Shown: one piece after another, positions 24,637 through 32,339 of the stretch
Numbering within the stretch: the stretch's first letter is position 1
How the letters are laid out: every line of letters begins with the position of its first letter
Source: Nocardia ignorata NBRC 108230
Lineage (GTDB): Bacteria; Actinomycetota; Actinomycetes; Mycobacteriales; Mycobacteriaceae
Direction: 5' to 3'
Assembly: GCF_001612905.1 (NCBI RefSeq)
Contig: NZ_BDBI01000012.1
Location: 124,001 to 188,000 of the forward strand
Length of the DNA stretch: 64,000 nucleotides
Program-made: the position numbers and the translations under genes
The notes under the pieces: model-generated
What the model was told of the DNA's origin: nothing
The model's input: the letters and a program-made list of their open reading frames with translations, nothing else
Databases searched by the model: none

Positions 24637-25317
24637 ACATTGAGTGAAGAATCAGTACCGGACGCGGTCACCGCGATCAGCCAGGTGATCGGCGCCGAGG
24701 CCTGCACGGGCATCGGTTCGTTCCAGTTCTGGTTTGCCGACGCGCGCTGGGAATGGTCCGACGAGCTCGCCGAGATCTACGGCTACGGCCCCGGTGAGGT
24801 GGAGCCGACCACCGAGCTGCTGCTGTCCCACAAGCACCCCGACGACCAGCAGGATCTCGCCACCGCGATCACCTGCGCCATCGACGCGGGCGAACCGGTC
24901 TGCGGCAGGCACCGCATCATCGACACCCGAGGCGCGGAGCACGAGGTGATCATCGTCGGCGACCACCTCACCGACGACGACGGCACGGTGATCGGCACCA
25001 CCGGCTACTACATCGACGTCACCCAGCGTCTGGAAGAGGAACGCAAGGAGACCCTCGACGAGACCCTGCCCGAACTGATCGAGGCGCGCGCCGCCATCGA
25101 ACAGGCCAAGGGTGTACTCGTCCTCATGTACGGCGTCGGCCCCGACCAGGCGTTCAAAGTGCTGCGCTGGCGCTCCCAGGAGACGAATACCAAACTCCGC
25201 GACCTCGCAGCCCAGCTCGTCGCGGACGCCCGTGGCCTCGAACCCCAGGTGCCGGGTTGCCGAACCCGCTTCGATCACCTGCTGCTGACCGCGCACGAAC
25301 GGGTCGATCAGACCTGA
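24634..25317 (+). CDS. PAS-ANTAR RNA-binding antiterminator (paralogue 1)
   Basis: A 227-residue protein. An N-terminal PAS domain (residues 25-130: FQFWFADARWEWSDELAEIY, LLLSHKHPDD, GTTGYYIDVTQ) is followed by a C-terminal ANTAR domain (residues 145-205: ARAAIEQAKGVLVLMYGVG, AFKVLRWRSQETNTKLRDLA). ANTAR domains bind paired RNA hairpins to prevent transcription termination; the PAS domain presumably senses a ligand or redox state. It is leaderless from GTG 24634 and divergent from the MFS gene. It is clearly homologous to the protein at 55886 over its full length. Confidence 0.9.
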   Translation: MTLSEESVPDAVTAISQVIGAEACTGIGSFQFWFADARWEWSDELAEIYGYGPGEVEPTTELLLSHKHPDDQQDLATAITCAIDAGEPVCGRHRIIDTRGAEHEVIIVGDHLTDDDGTVIGTTGYYIDVTQRLEEERKETLDETLPELIEARAAIEQAKGVLVLMYGVGPDQAFKVLRWRSQETNTKLRDLAAQLVADARGLEPQVPGCRTRFDHLLLTAHERVDQT

Positions 25318-25449
25318 TCCGGTAGCGGAATCCGGCTGTATACCAGACTTTTTCGGGTTCCCGGCGAGCCGTCGCCGCGTCGCCACGCAGTGCTAGTGTG
25401 CGAAGCGTCGGCGCCCTCTGTGCCGCGTTGATCGATGGGAGTAATCGGT

Positions 25450-26025
25450 ATGGGTGTCAGTTTGTCCAAGGGTGGCAACGTCTCGCTGACCAAGGCGGCG
25501 CCGAACCTCACCGCCGTGGCGGTCGGTCTCGGCTGGGATCTGCGGACCACCACCGGCACGGACTTCGACCTCGACGCCAGCGCCATCGCGCTCGGCGCCG
25601 ACAAGAAGGTCGTGTCCGACAAGCACTTCGTGTTCTTCAACAACCTGAAGTCCCCCGAAGGCGCGATCGAGCACATCGGTGACAACCGCACCGGTGAGGG
25701 CGAGGGTGATGACGAGGTCGTCAACGTCGACCTGGCCAACACCCCGCCGACCATCGAGAGCATCGTCTTCCCGGTCTCGATCTACGACGGCCTCACCCGC
25801 AACCAGTCCTTCGGCCAGGTCCGCAACGCCTACATCCGCGTGGTCGACCAGGCCAACGGCGAGGAACTGGCCCGCTACGACTTGTCCGAGGACGCCTCGA
25901 CCGAAACCGCCATGGTCTTCGGTGAGCTGTACCGCAACGGCGCCGAATGGAAGTTCCGCGCCATCGGCCAGGGCTACGCCTCCGGCCTCGAGGGCATCGC
26001 CCGCGATTTCGGCGTCAACCTCTGA
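25450..26025 (+). CDS. TerD-family stress protein
   Basis: A 191-residue single-domain TerD protein: MGVSLSKGGNVSLTK, VGLGWDLRTT, FDLDASAIAL, FVFFNNLKSPEGAIEH, HIGDNRTGEGEGDDE and ELYRNGAEWKFRAIGQGY. The acidic clusters correspond to the calcium-binding sites known from TerD. TerD proteins act in tellurite resistance and general chemical stress; here no other ter gene is adjacent. ATG 25450 is chosen because GGGAG lies about 9 nt upstream; an earlier start at 25435 is less likely. Confidence 0.93.
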   Translation: MGVSLSKGGNVSLTKAAPNLTAVAVGLGWDLRTTTGTDFDLDASAIALGADKKVVSDKHFVFFNNLKSPEGAIEHIGDNRTGEGEGDDEVVNVDLANTPPTIESIVFPVSIYDGLTRNQSFGQVRNAYIRVVDQANGEELARYDLSEDASTETAMVFGELYRNGAEWKFRAIGQGYASGLEGIARDFGVNL

Positions 26026-26094
26026 TTCGCCACGCACCGGGGCCGGCAACGCGGTCCCGGTGCGCTTCGTCCTGCTCCTCCGCGCTTCCGAGTC

Positions 26095-26562
26095 TCAGGG
26101 CATTTCGACGGTTTCCGCCCGGGCGATCTCGCCGATGGCGCGGATGATGCTGTCGTGGGTGGGGATGTGGGTTGCCTCGGCGAGGTGGGAGATCAGCAGG
26201 ACGGCGGCGGGGTGCGGATCGGCCGGTGGATGGTCGGGATGTTCGTCGATGCCGAGGGCACCGGTGAGCGCGGTGGCGACGGTGGTGGGGTCGAGGCCGG
26301 GAAGCCAGGGGATCGACTGGCGGATCACGTCGGTCAAGACGGAGCGGATGTCGTCGGCGGCGAGACCGTCGGGGTGGGCTGCTTCGAGAAGTTCGCGAAT
26401 CACGGCAGACAAGACGACGGTCACCTGGTCGGTCGGGAGGTCTGCGAGATCACCGATGTGTTCGCGGAAGGTGCATTCGTCCCGGGTTCGCGCTGCCTCG
26501 ACGGATGCCGCGACAGTAGCCGCGATCGCGCGGGCCGACGACGGCCAATCGGACGGCCACAT
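26095..26562 (-). CDS. helical protein of unknown function
   Basis: A 155-residue predicted soluble protein with GAGGAG upstream of ATG 26562. It is Ala/Ile/His-rich and helical: SARAIAATVAASVEAARTRD, VTVVLSAVIRELLEAAHPDG, DDIRSVLTDVIRQSIPWLPG and PAAVLLISHLAEATHIPTHD. A Pro/His/Asp-rich hinge (DEHPDHPPADPHP) divides the two helical parts. No family is recognised. It is divergent from the gene at 26624 with a 61-bp gap. Confidence 0.6.
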   Translation of the reverse strand: MWPSDWPSSARAIAATVAASVEAARTRDECTFREHIGDLADLPTDQVTVVLSAVIRELLEAAHPDGLAADDIRSVLTDVIRQSIPWLPGLDPTTVATALTGALGIDEHPDHPPADPHPAAVLLISHLAEATHIPTHDSIIRAIGEIARAETVEMP

Positions 26563-26623
26563 GGTGCTCCTCGCAAATCGGATCGCGCACGGGGACGGCG
26601 CGGGTCGGTCCCAAGCCTAGCGA

Positions 26624-27133
26624 GTGGGGAAGCCCACCCTCGTGGCTGCGGCGTCGGTGACATTCGAAGAGCATCGCACCGGCGACGGGGGGCATGTCAT
26701 GTGGGCGCTGCCGCAGTCCGATCACGACTTTCTCCGTGAGGCCGCACTGCTCGCCTGCGCGTTGATCGGTGCCGACCCCGTCTATCTCGACGCGAATTTC
26801 CAGCTCCTCGAGCATTATTCGGCATCGGCGCGCACCGATCCACACCTCGGCGTCGAGCATGTCTCCGCGCACCTGCGTCACCACGATCGCGACGGAACCG
26901 TGCGTGAAGGCTGGGCACAGGTTCGTGCCGACCCGTCCGGCCGGCTGTACGACGCTCCGCCGCCCGATACACACTGGCGCGACAGCGATATCGACCTGAC
27001 GCGCACTCCGGCACGTGACCGTCTCGCGGCGTTGGCACCCCGGGCCCTCCGGATCGACGACGAAAACCTCACATCTCGGCCCCGGAGTCCTGAAGGTGGC
27101 CCCAGCCGCAAAGTAGCTTCGCGCTCAGCGTGA
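26624..27133 (+). CDS. small soluble protein of unknown function
   Basis: A 169-residue open frame with natural composition, for example SDHDFLREAALLACALIGAD, EHVSAHLRHHDRDGTVREGW and TRTPARDRLAALAPRALRID. The start is GTG 26624 or ATG 26696, and there is no convincing ribosome binding site. The last 30 residues become basic and low in complexity, and the gene meets the recombinase gene tail to tail 5 bp away. The 3' end may therefore have been altered where the accessory region begins. Confidence 0.5.
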   Translation: MGKPTLVAAASVTFEEHRTGDGGHVMWALPQSDHDFLREAALLACALIGADPVYLDANFQLLEHYSASARTDPHLGVEHVSAHLRHHDRDGTVREGWAQVRADPSGRLYDAPPPDTHWRDSDIDLTRTPARDRLAALAPRALRIDDENLTSRPRSPEGGPSRKVASRSA

Positions 27134-27138
27134 TTCGT

Positions 27139-27738
27139 CTACGGTTCGCCGGGCGAGCCGTGCTGGCTGGCGGGTTCGAGGTGGCGGTAGATGGTTTTGC
27201 GGGAGACGCCGAAGGTTTCGGCGATCTGGGCGACGGTGTAGCGGCGTTTGCCGCGCTGATCGCGTTCGTCGTACATCTCGCGGGCCTTGAGCGCCTGCAG
27301 CTCGGTCAGCGCGGGTGGCCGACCGCCGACCCGGCCGCGGGCTCGCGCGGATTCGAGTCCTTCGAGCGTGCCTTCGCTGATCAGGTCTGCGGCCATCTCG
27401 TCCATGGCGGCGATGACGTGGAACAGGAAACGCCCGGCCGGGGTGGTGGTGTCGATGCCCTGCTTGAGCGCGATCATGTCGATGCCGCGCTCGTCGAGCT
27501 GCGCGGCGAGTTCGGTCATGTGCCGCACGGATCGGAACGGGCGCGAGAGCCGGGTGATCACCAGTTCGTCGCCGCGGCGCAAGTGCTCGAAGCATTTGTC
27601 CCACTCCGGGCGCCGGGTGAGCTTGCCGGAGGCCTTGTCGACCCAGATCCGTTCGCACCCGGCAGCATTGAGTGCGTCGATCTGGGAGTCGTCTTTCTGC
27701 CCACGTGTGGACACCCGCGCGTATCCGAACCGTCCCAT
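27139..27738 (-). CDS. serine recombinase / resolvase (Tn3 TnpR type)
   Basis: A 199-residue small serine recombinase. The catalytic domain starts FGYARVSTRGQ with the nucleophilic serine in ARVST, followed by LVITRLSRPFRSVRHM, GIDTTTPAGRFLFHVIAAM and the E-helix. The C-terminal HTH is GGRPPALTELQALKAREMYD ... VAQIAETFGVSRKTIYRHLE. Such enzymes resolve Tn3-family cointegrates at res sites. A truncated Tn3-type transposase lies 8.3 kb away at 36065, on the same strand. Start 27738 sits inside one of several GTCCCAT boxes that may be binding sites. It marks the left edge of the decayed accessory region. Confidence 0.9.
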   Translation of the reverse strand: MGRFGYARVSTRGQKDDSQIDALNAAGCERIWVDKASGKLTRRPEWDKCFEHLRRGDELVITRLSRPFRSVRHMTELAAQLDERGIDMIALKQGIDTTTPAGRFLFHVIAAMDEMAADLISEGTLEGLESARARGRVGGRPPALTELQALKAREMYDERDQRGKRRYTVAQIAETFGVSRKTIYRHLEPASQHGSPGEP

Positions 27739-27786
27739 GCCACGAAACTGTCCCATAAAGGGGCGACATGTCCCGTTCCGTCCCAT
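27732..27786 (-). repeat. GTCCC boxes at the recombinase start, possible res or operator sites
   Basis: GTCCCAT occurs at 27732, 27750 and 27780, and GTCCCG at 27770 (plus-strand reading). The element GGGGCGACATGTCCC lies among them. They surround and precede the recombinase start codon, where a resolvase would bind to repress its own gene. Spacing is irregular (18, 20 and 10 bp). Confidence 0.35.
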
Positions 27787-27888
27787 AGATTCCGCCCACT
27801 CCGGCTGCCGTCGCCCCATCACCGCCCGGCGCTTTAACTTGCGGGACCAAGAGGGGCAGCAACGCTCATGTACCAGGTGACACGATTC

Positions 27889-28143
27889 TTACCGACACCC
27901 CATGACGACGGAACGACCGTCGGGCTCGGTCTGGGTGAGTGTGGCGACGCATGGGTGCCACGTTGCGGCGACCCAGGCTCGTTCATCGTCGGTCAGGCTG
28001 CCGAGTTCGAGGCATCGGCGGCCCCAGGACTCAATCAGCCTGATGATAGTCGGCGAATCGTAGACATCGCGTTCACAACGGAATCGGCCATCGCCCGCGG
28101 AATAGAGATCACGCACAGCCGGACATGAAACCACCAGCACCAC
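27889..28143 (-). CDS. possible small protein or gene fragment
   Basis: An 84-codon frame with plausible protein composition in its middle (VRDLYSAGDGRFRCERDVYD, LIESWGRRCLELGSLTDDER, VAATWHPCVATLT). It has no good ribosome binding site, and an abrupt MVLVVS start at GTG 28143. Given the degraded surroundings it may be the surviving part of a longer gene. No family is recognised. The 210 bp to its right (28144-28353) show no coding signal. Confidence 0.35.
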   Translation of the reverse strand: MVLVVSCPAVRDLYSAGDGRFRCERDVYDSPTIIRLIESWGRRCLELGSLTDDERAWVAATWHPCVATLTQTEPDGRSVVMGCR

Positions 28144-28353
28144 AACACTGCTCGCGGTTCACTGAAGAACAACGATCGGGGGCTGCGCCGCCAGTCGCTA
28201 AGCGTGACTACTCGTCGCCAGTCTCTCAAGGGCCGCGTCGATGTTCGGAGGGTGCGCTACTCCGTCGTTTCTCGACGTTTCGGTGGATGCCTTTGTCTTG
28301 CGGCGGCCGGACGCGGTAGAACCGATGCTCGGTGGCGTGCTCGTGAGCGTCAC

Positions 28354-28722
28354 TCATGGTGGTGCGGTTTGTCCGGTCAGGCAGTGTTGCACGAGCGGAC
28401 CGAACCGGCTGACCAGTTCGTCGAGGGACGCTGACGCGATCGGTTCGATCCGCACGACGTAGCGCGCCACCGCGAGGCCCAAGATCTGGACGTTGACCAT
28501 GCCGGCCCGGACTGCGGCATCCGGCGTGCCGAGCAGTGCCGCCAGCTTGCCGGTGATTTCTCGGTCGATGTACTCGCGGAGCAGCGTTTCGGATCGGTCG
28601 TCGGCCTGGGCCGACCGAGTCAGCATCGCGAGCGGGGCGCGGCCTGAGGCGTCCATGGTCTCCACGAGTGTCCGGATGATGCGCTCGCCGATGCCGTCGA
28701 GGCCGCCGGTGAAGATCGATTT
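28354..28722 (-). pseudogene. TetR-family regulator, C-terminal fragment
   Basis: The minus frame reads FTGGLDGIGERIIRTLVETM, then LTRSAQADDRSETLLREYID and QILGLAVARYVVRIEPIASA, which is a TetR ligand-domain C-terminus. The entire HTH half is missing; the homology stops at about 28722, where a monooxygenase fragment begins on the other strand. The rest must have been lost by a deletion that removed the intergenic promoter of a divergent pair. Confidence 0.7.
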
Positions 28723-28724
28723 GG

Positions 28725-29252
28725 CTGACGCTGGCGCAGGGATTACGTCAGGCGGGGATCGGCGCGCTGCGGTTCACCGAGCCGCCGACCTCCGCGCGGG
28801 AGCGGTGGCTGCCGGCCCTGCGCCCCAGCGCGGTCGGTGAGATCGATGACTACCTCATGTGGGCCATGCCGAGCACACAGGAGCTGCTCGGCCCGGCCGG
28901 ATCACCGGCCGCGATGTGGCGTCGGGCCAAGGATGTGGTCGCGGATCTGCCCCCCGCCCTGCAGGTGGTCGTCGCAGAGGCGTGGCCGGACCTCACGGTC
29001 GTACTGCGCAGCGGGATGATCCCTCCGATACCCGCCTGGCCCGCCGGTCCGGTGACGGTGGTCGGTGACGCAATCAATGTGGCCCCGGGCTTCGGCGGCA
29101 ACCTGGCGATGCAGGATGCGCACCACCTGTGCGAGGCATTGGCCGAGGCGTACCACGGCAGACTCGACCTGGTCGACGCGATCGATGCGTACGAAGACAC
29201 GATGCGCCGGAACAGCTTCTTCGCGCCTGTCGCGGCGAACACGGGCGCATGA
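28725..29252 (+). pseudogene. FAD-dependent monooxygenase, truncated and internally deleted
   Basis: The plus frame begins LTLAQGLRQAGI, the tail end of a Rossmann GxGxxG helix whose first glycines are missing. It then jumps to mid-protein sequence (RERWLPALRPSAVGEID) and continues to the FAD-binding VTVVGDAINVAPGFGGNLAM and the C-terminal helix. About 175 residues remain of a family usually near 400, so both the start and the segment after the first helix are gone. No start codon or ribosome binding site serves it. Its stop overlaps the ATG of the next gene by 4 bp, so the two were once an operon. Confidence 0.75.
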
Positions 29253-29896
29253 GTATCAATCTGCTGAGCCAGAAGTCGCTTTCCTGGTTCGCAGCCGTGG
29301 GCGGTTGGCGCACCGTCGCCGAAGGAGTCGCATCCCGGGTGGTGTTCCTGGTCGCCTATCTGGTGACCGATGAGGTAGCGGCCTCCGCGCTGGTGGCGGT
29401 CGGTGCTGTGGCGGTGTTCGCCGTGGTGCGTGTGTTCAGCGACCGAAAGTACTGGCAGGCAGCGATCGGGCTGCTCTTCGTGGCGATCTCGGCCTCGGTG
29501 GCCGGGAGTACCGGGAACGCGGTCGACTTCTACCTTCCGGCCGTGCTCACGCAGTCGGGCAAGGGCTCGGTGTTCCTGATTTCCATTCTGGTGCGCTGGC
29601 CGGTAATCGGCTTGGCGCTGGGATGGGTACGCGGTGAACGATTCGGCTGGCGGCAAGACCCAGCGCAGCGACGGCGGTATCAGATGTGCACGGCGGTCTT
29701 CCTCGCGAAGTGCGGCATTGCCACGATGGTGCTGGTACCGCTGTACCTGGTCGGGAAGGTGACCGCGCTCGGCATCGCCACGCTGGTCTGCGGTGCGCCA
29801 GCACTCGGTGTCTGCATCTACCTGTGCGGGCGGATCCTGCACATTCGAACGGACCTGGACCACCCGCCCCCGGCGGTCATCGCGCCAAACCGTTGA
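29249..29896 (+). CDS. DUF3159-family membrane protein
   Basis: A 215-residue protein with about six hydrophobic helices: VVFLVAYLVTDEVAASALVA, AAIGLLFVAISASVAG, VFLISILVRWPVIGLALGWV, TAVFLAKCGIATMVLVPLYL. The conserved DFYLPAVLTQSGKGSVFLIS region is between helices. It matches DUF3159 (function unknown). It starts at ATG 29249 inside the stop of the monooxygenase remnant, so it has lost its upstream partner and perhaps its promoter. The gene itself looks intact. Confidence 0.8.
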   Translation: MSINLLSQKSLSWFAAVGGWRTVAEGVASRVVFLVAYLVTDEVAASALVAVGAVAVFAVVRVFSDRKYWQAAIGLLFVAISASVAGSTGNAVDFYLPAVLTQSGKGSVFLISILVRWPVIGLALGWVRGERFGWRQDPAQRRRYQMCTAVFLAKCGIATMVLVPLYLVGKVTALGIATLVCGAPALGVCIYLCGRILHIRTDLDHPPPAVIAPNR

Positions 29897-30067
29897 CAGC
29901 CAGCCTCATTCAACGCGGCCCCTGGACATTTCTCCGAAGTCGGGCGGAGCGACGAGCGTTCGACAACGGTGCGCCCGAGATACCGCGGCCTCGTCGGCGT
30001 CGACGCCGCGGGAATGACTGATCAGACGTCCGAGCATCGGCTGGGCACTCGCGCTGGATAAGGAGCT

Positions 30068-30496
30068 TCAGTAGGTCGGCCAGTTACCCGGTGTCATGAG
30101 TTCGAGGAGGTGCTCGTCGGGATCCCGAAAGTAGATGCTGCGTCCGCCACGTGCCCAGTCGGTCCGGCCTTCGATCGGAATGTCGTGTGCCTTCAGGTGA
30201 GCCTCCCACGCGGGCAGTTCGTCCTCGGACACGGCGAAACACACATGGAGTCGGCCACTGCCGTCGTGGGGCGGGATCTCGCCGTTCGGCAGACCCGGCC
30301 CTGACAATACCTTCGGCTCGAGCGATCCGCCGCGACGGAACAGCAGCAACACATTGTCGCCACCGATATCGAACGCGCACAACGGATCCGCGTCGAGAAT
30401 CGGATTCAACTGCAGTACATCGGTGTAGAACTTGCGAGAACGATCCAGGTCGTCGACATACAACGCGGACTCGATGATCCGGTCGAGTTTCGGCAC
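30068..30496 (-). CDS. VOC-family (glyoxalase-fold) protein
   Basis: A 142-residue vicinal-oxygen-chelate protein with two beta-alpha-beta-beta-beta units. The first begins IIESALYVDDLDRSRKFYTD and the second LHVCFAVSEDELPAWEAHLK, ending SIYFRDPDEHLLELMTP with the metal-binding Glu. Family members include glyoxalases, dioxygenases and antibiotic-binding resistance proteins; which one is unclear. GTG 30496 has GGAAGG upstream; the longer frame to 30553 is not supported. A MerR/SoxR-like palindrome lies about 45 bp upstream. Confidence 0.85.
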   Translation of the reverse strand: MPKLDRIIESALYVDDLDRSRKFYTDVLQLNPILDADPLCAFDIGGDNVLLLFRRGGSLEPKVLSGPGLPNGEIPPHDGSGRLHVCFAVSEDELPAWEAHLKAHDIPIEGRTDWARGGRSIYFRDPDEHLLELMTPGNWPTY

Positions 30497-31014
30497 TGTG
30501 CCCTTCCTTCTCTCGAATACGGTGTCGCGACAATCGTGCAACCTCAAGCCCACTTGAAGTCTAGGGTTGCGTGCGTCACAAACACGCCGCGCACATCAGC
30601 CTCGACCGCCACCCAACTACGCCGCCCCGGCCCACATCGCCTCGGGCGCATTACAATTCAACGTCCGCTCATGCGGCAGACCCGCCGCCTGTTGGCTGCC
30701 GGTCTTATTGCAGTGTGTTTGCCACGGCGGCCAGACAGCTCGCCGCCAAGTGACGCACCGACTCCCCAGATGCGCTCGCGGATCGGCCCCGGCTTCGGTT
30801 AGGGTGACGATCATGGCTGATATCTTCGCCCGCCTCCGAGCTGCCTGAGACAGCTGCTTCGTCGGCACTTTGCCGGCCGATTCAGCTCGTCATACCCGCA
30901 CGGCCTCCGGTCGGTGCCCTCGATTGGGACCTGCCGTTGTCAGGCCTCAATTCTTTGCACCCTTTTCCGGCGTCGGCGACGTCTGGCGCACCTGAACCGA
31001 TTGGACGACTTCTC
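30497..31014. other. 518-bp region without a confirmed gene
   Basis: It contains a MerR-like box (30541-30560). A plus-strand TAGGGT lies 7 nt before ATG 30813, which opens a frame of only 11 codons (MADIFARLRAA). This may be the start of a lost gene. The rest shows no protein-like frame. Open frames across it have skewed, low-quality composition. Confidence 0.45.
30541..30560. promoter_or_regulatory. MerR/SoxR-like operator
   Basis: ACCTCAAGCCCACTTGAAGT is a near-perfect palindrome very close to known SoxR and MerR-family sites (CCTCAAG...CTTGAGG). It lies 45 bp upstream of the glyoxalase-fold gene and is also followed by TAGGGT on the plus strand. No MerR-type gene is present nearby. Confidence 0.5.
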
Positions 31015-31893
31015 ATGTCCCGGAACACCTCCTCACGCCCACACTCGGCGCCGACCTTCGTACTGGTGCACGGCTCGGGCTCCAGTTCGTTCATGTGGGC
31101 CCCGATCCAGCGTGAACTCGCACTGCTCGGTCACCGCAGCTTCGCCGTCGACCTCCCCGGACACGGCTTGGATGCGCAGTACCCCGTCGCCTACCAGGCG
31201 CCACAGGACCTCGACGCGTGGGCGGCAGAGCCTTCGACGCTGGCCACGGTCACCTTGCGGGAAAACGCCGACCTGGTCGTCGACACCGTCCGTCGCCTCG
31301 CCGAGCATGGGCCGGTCGTGCTGGTGGGTGCCAGTCTCGGCGGCACGGCCATCAGCGTGGCCGGGAACCTGGTACCGGACCTGGTGGACCGGCTCGTGTA
31401 CATCTCGGCCTGGTCCTGTGTGAAACGAGCCAACCCCATCGAGTACTTCGGAGAGCCCGAGTTCGCCGCCAATCTGATGGGACCGCTCGCCGCGCTCAAC
31501 GTCGGCGACCCGGCCGAACTCGGGGTCGGCCGAGCCAACTACCGCACTGCCGACCACGAACTGCTCACCGCTATGAAGGCGGCGATAGCGGACGACATCA
31601 CCGATGAACAGTTCCGGGCCTTCCTCAACATCCTGCAACCCGACGAGTCCATAGCGGTGATGACCGGCGACGCCCGGGTCGAGGCTGACACGTGGGGCAC
31701 GATCGCCCGCAGCTACATCCGGCTCACCGAGGACCGTACGCTCCCGATCGCCATGCAGGACAGGCTGATCGCGGAAGCGGACGCGTTGACTCCGGACAAC
31801 CCGTACGACGTCCACACCCTGGACACTTCCCACGTCGGGTTCGTGTTCCGGGCACCGGAGGTGGCCGCCATCCTCGACAAACTCTCCAAGTAG
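31015..31893 (+). CDS. alpha/beta-fold hydrolase
   Basis: A 292-residue hydrolase. It shows the oxyanion region VLVHGSGSSSFMW, AVDLPGHGLDA, the nucleophile elbow VLVGASLGGTAI (Ser in GASLG) and a C-terminal THVGF-like histidine (DTSHVGFVFRAPE). It resembles esterases of the salicylate-methylesterase/hydroxynitrile-lyase group. The N-terminus has no clear secretion signal when started at ATG 31015; an earlier ATG at 30937 is possible. A large palindrome lies 40 bp after the stop. The substrate is unknown. Confidence 0.82.
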   Translation: MSRNTSSRPHSAPTFVLVHGSGSSSFMWAPIQRELALLGHRSFAVDLPGHGLDAQYPVAYQAPQDLDAWAAEPSTLATVTLRENADLVVDTVRRLAEHGPVVLVGASLGGTAISVAGNLVPDLVDRLVYISAWSCVKRANPIEYFGEPEFAANLMGPLAALNVGDPAELGVGRANYRTADHELLTAMKAAIADDITDEQFRAFLNILQPDESIAVMTGDARVEADTWGTIARSYIRLTEDRTLPIAMQDRLIAEADALTPDNPYDVHTLDTSHVGFVFRAPEVAAILDKLSK

Positions 31894-31932
31894 AACAGGA
31901 CGCTGTCCGGAGCAATGTTGGTGTCGGATCAG

Positions 31933-31972
31933 CCCATCCCGCAGGTTGAGACGTCTCAGCCTGCGGGATGGG
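31933..31972 (+). terminator. 40-bp near-perfect palindrome after the hydrolase gene
   Basis: CCCATCCCGCAGG (31933-31945) pairs with CCTGCGGGATGGG (31960-31972), and the centre TGAGAC/GTCTCA also pairs, leaving only one mismatched pair. It most likely ends transcription of the hydrolase gene, although no U-tract follows. It could also be a remnant of a mobile element. Confidence 0.55.
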
Positions 31973-32054
31973 AACACCCTATAGAGAGGCTCAGTAGAAG
32001 CGGTCACAGGGTCTAACTCCCAGCTCGCGGCACAACGTGTGGTCAGCCGCGCGG

Positions 32055-32191
32055 GATGCGCTTACGATCCGCCGCCTCGCCGTCGAGGTCGGCGCGTCGC
32101 GAATGGGCCTGTACCGGCACGTGCCGGACAAGCCCTCGGCGCGCGCGATCTTGAGGACGGCCTCGACGATCTGGCGTTCGTGGATCCGGCC
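32055..32191. pseudogene. TetR-family regulator broken into two head-to-head pieces
   Basis: On the plus strand 32055-32132 reads DALTIRRLAVEVGASRMGLY then RHVPDK, a TetR recognition helix. On the minus strand 32191-32129 reads GRIHERQIVEAVLKIARAEG then L, which is the helix that normally precedes it. In an intact protein the second piece would run straight into the first. The two face each other and meet at CAAG, so one piece has been inverted. It may once have regulated the LysE gene that follows. Confidence 0.6.
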
Positions 32192-32339
32192 GGGCCCGGC
32201 TGACCGTCTGGGCCGGACAGTCGCGCCATGCACGCCGCCCTGGCTGGGATTCGTGCCGGATCGTCTGGTCACGGCCCCACCGGTGGCGATATCGCGCCTG
32301 GCTCCCTTCCGTTCGCAGGGTCCGGCTGGTGTGCGCCGA

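Noticed and set aside
25679..26620. 313-codon plus-strand frame over the TerD gene and beyond
   Set aside because: It starts inside terD in another frame, is Ser/Arg/Thr/Pro-rich, and covers the minus-strand gene at 26095. No motif supports it.
30813..30848. 11-codon frame MADIFARLRAA with TAGGGT 7 nt upstream
   Set aside because: The leaderless layout is convincing but the frame is too short to call a gene. It may be the start of a lost gene or a chance match.
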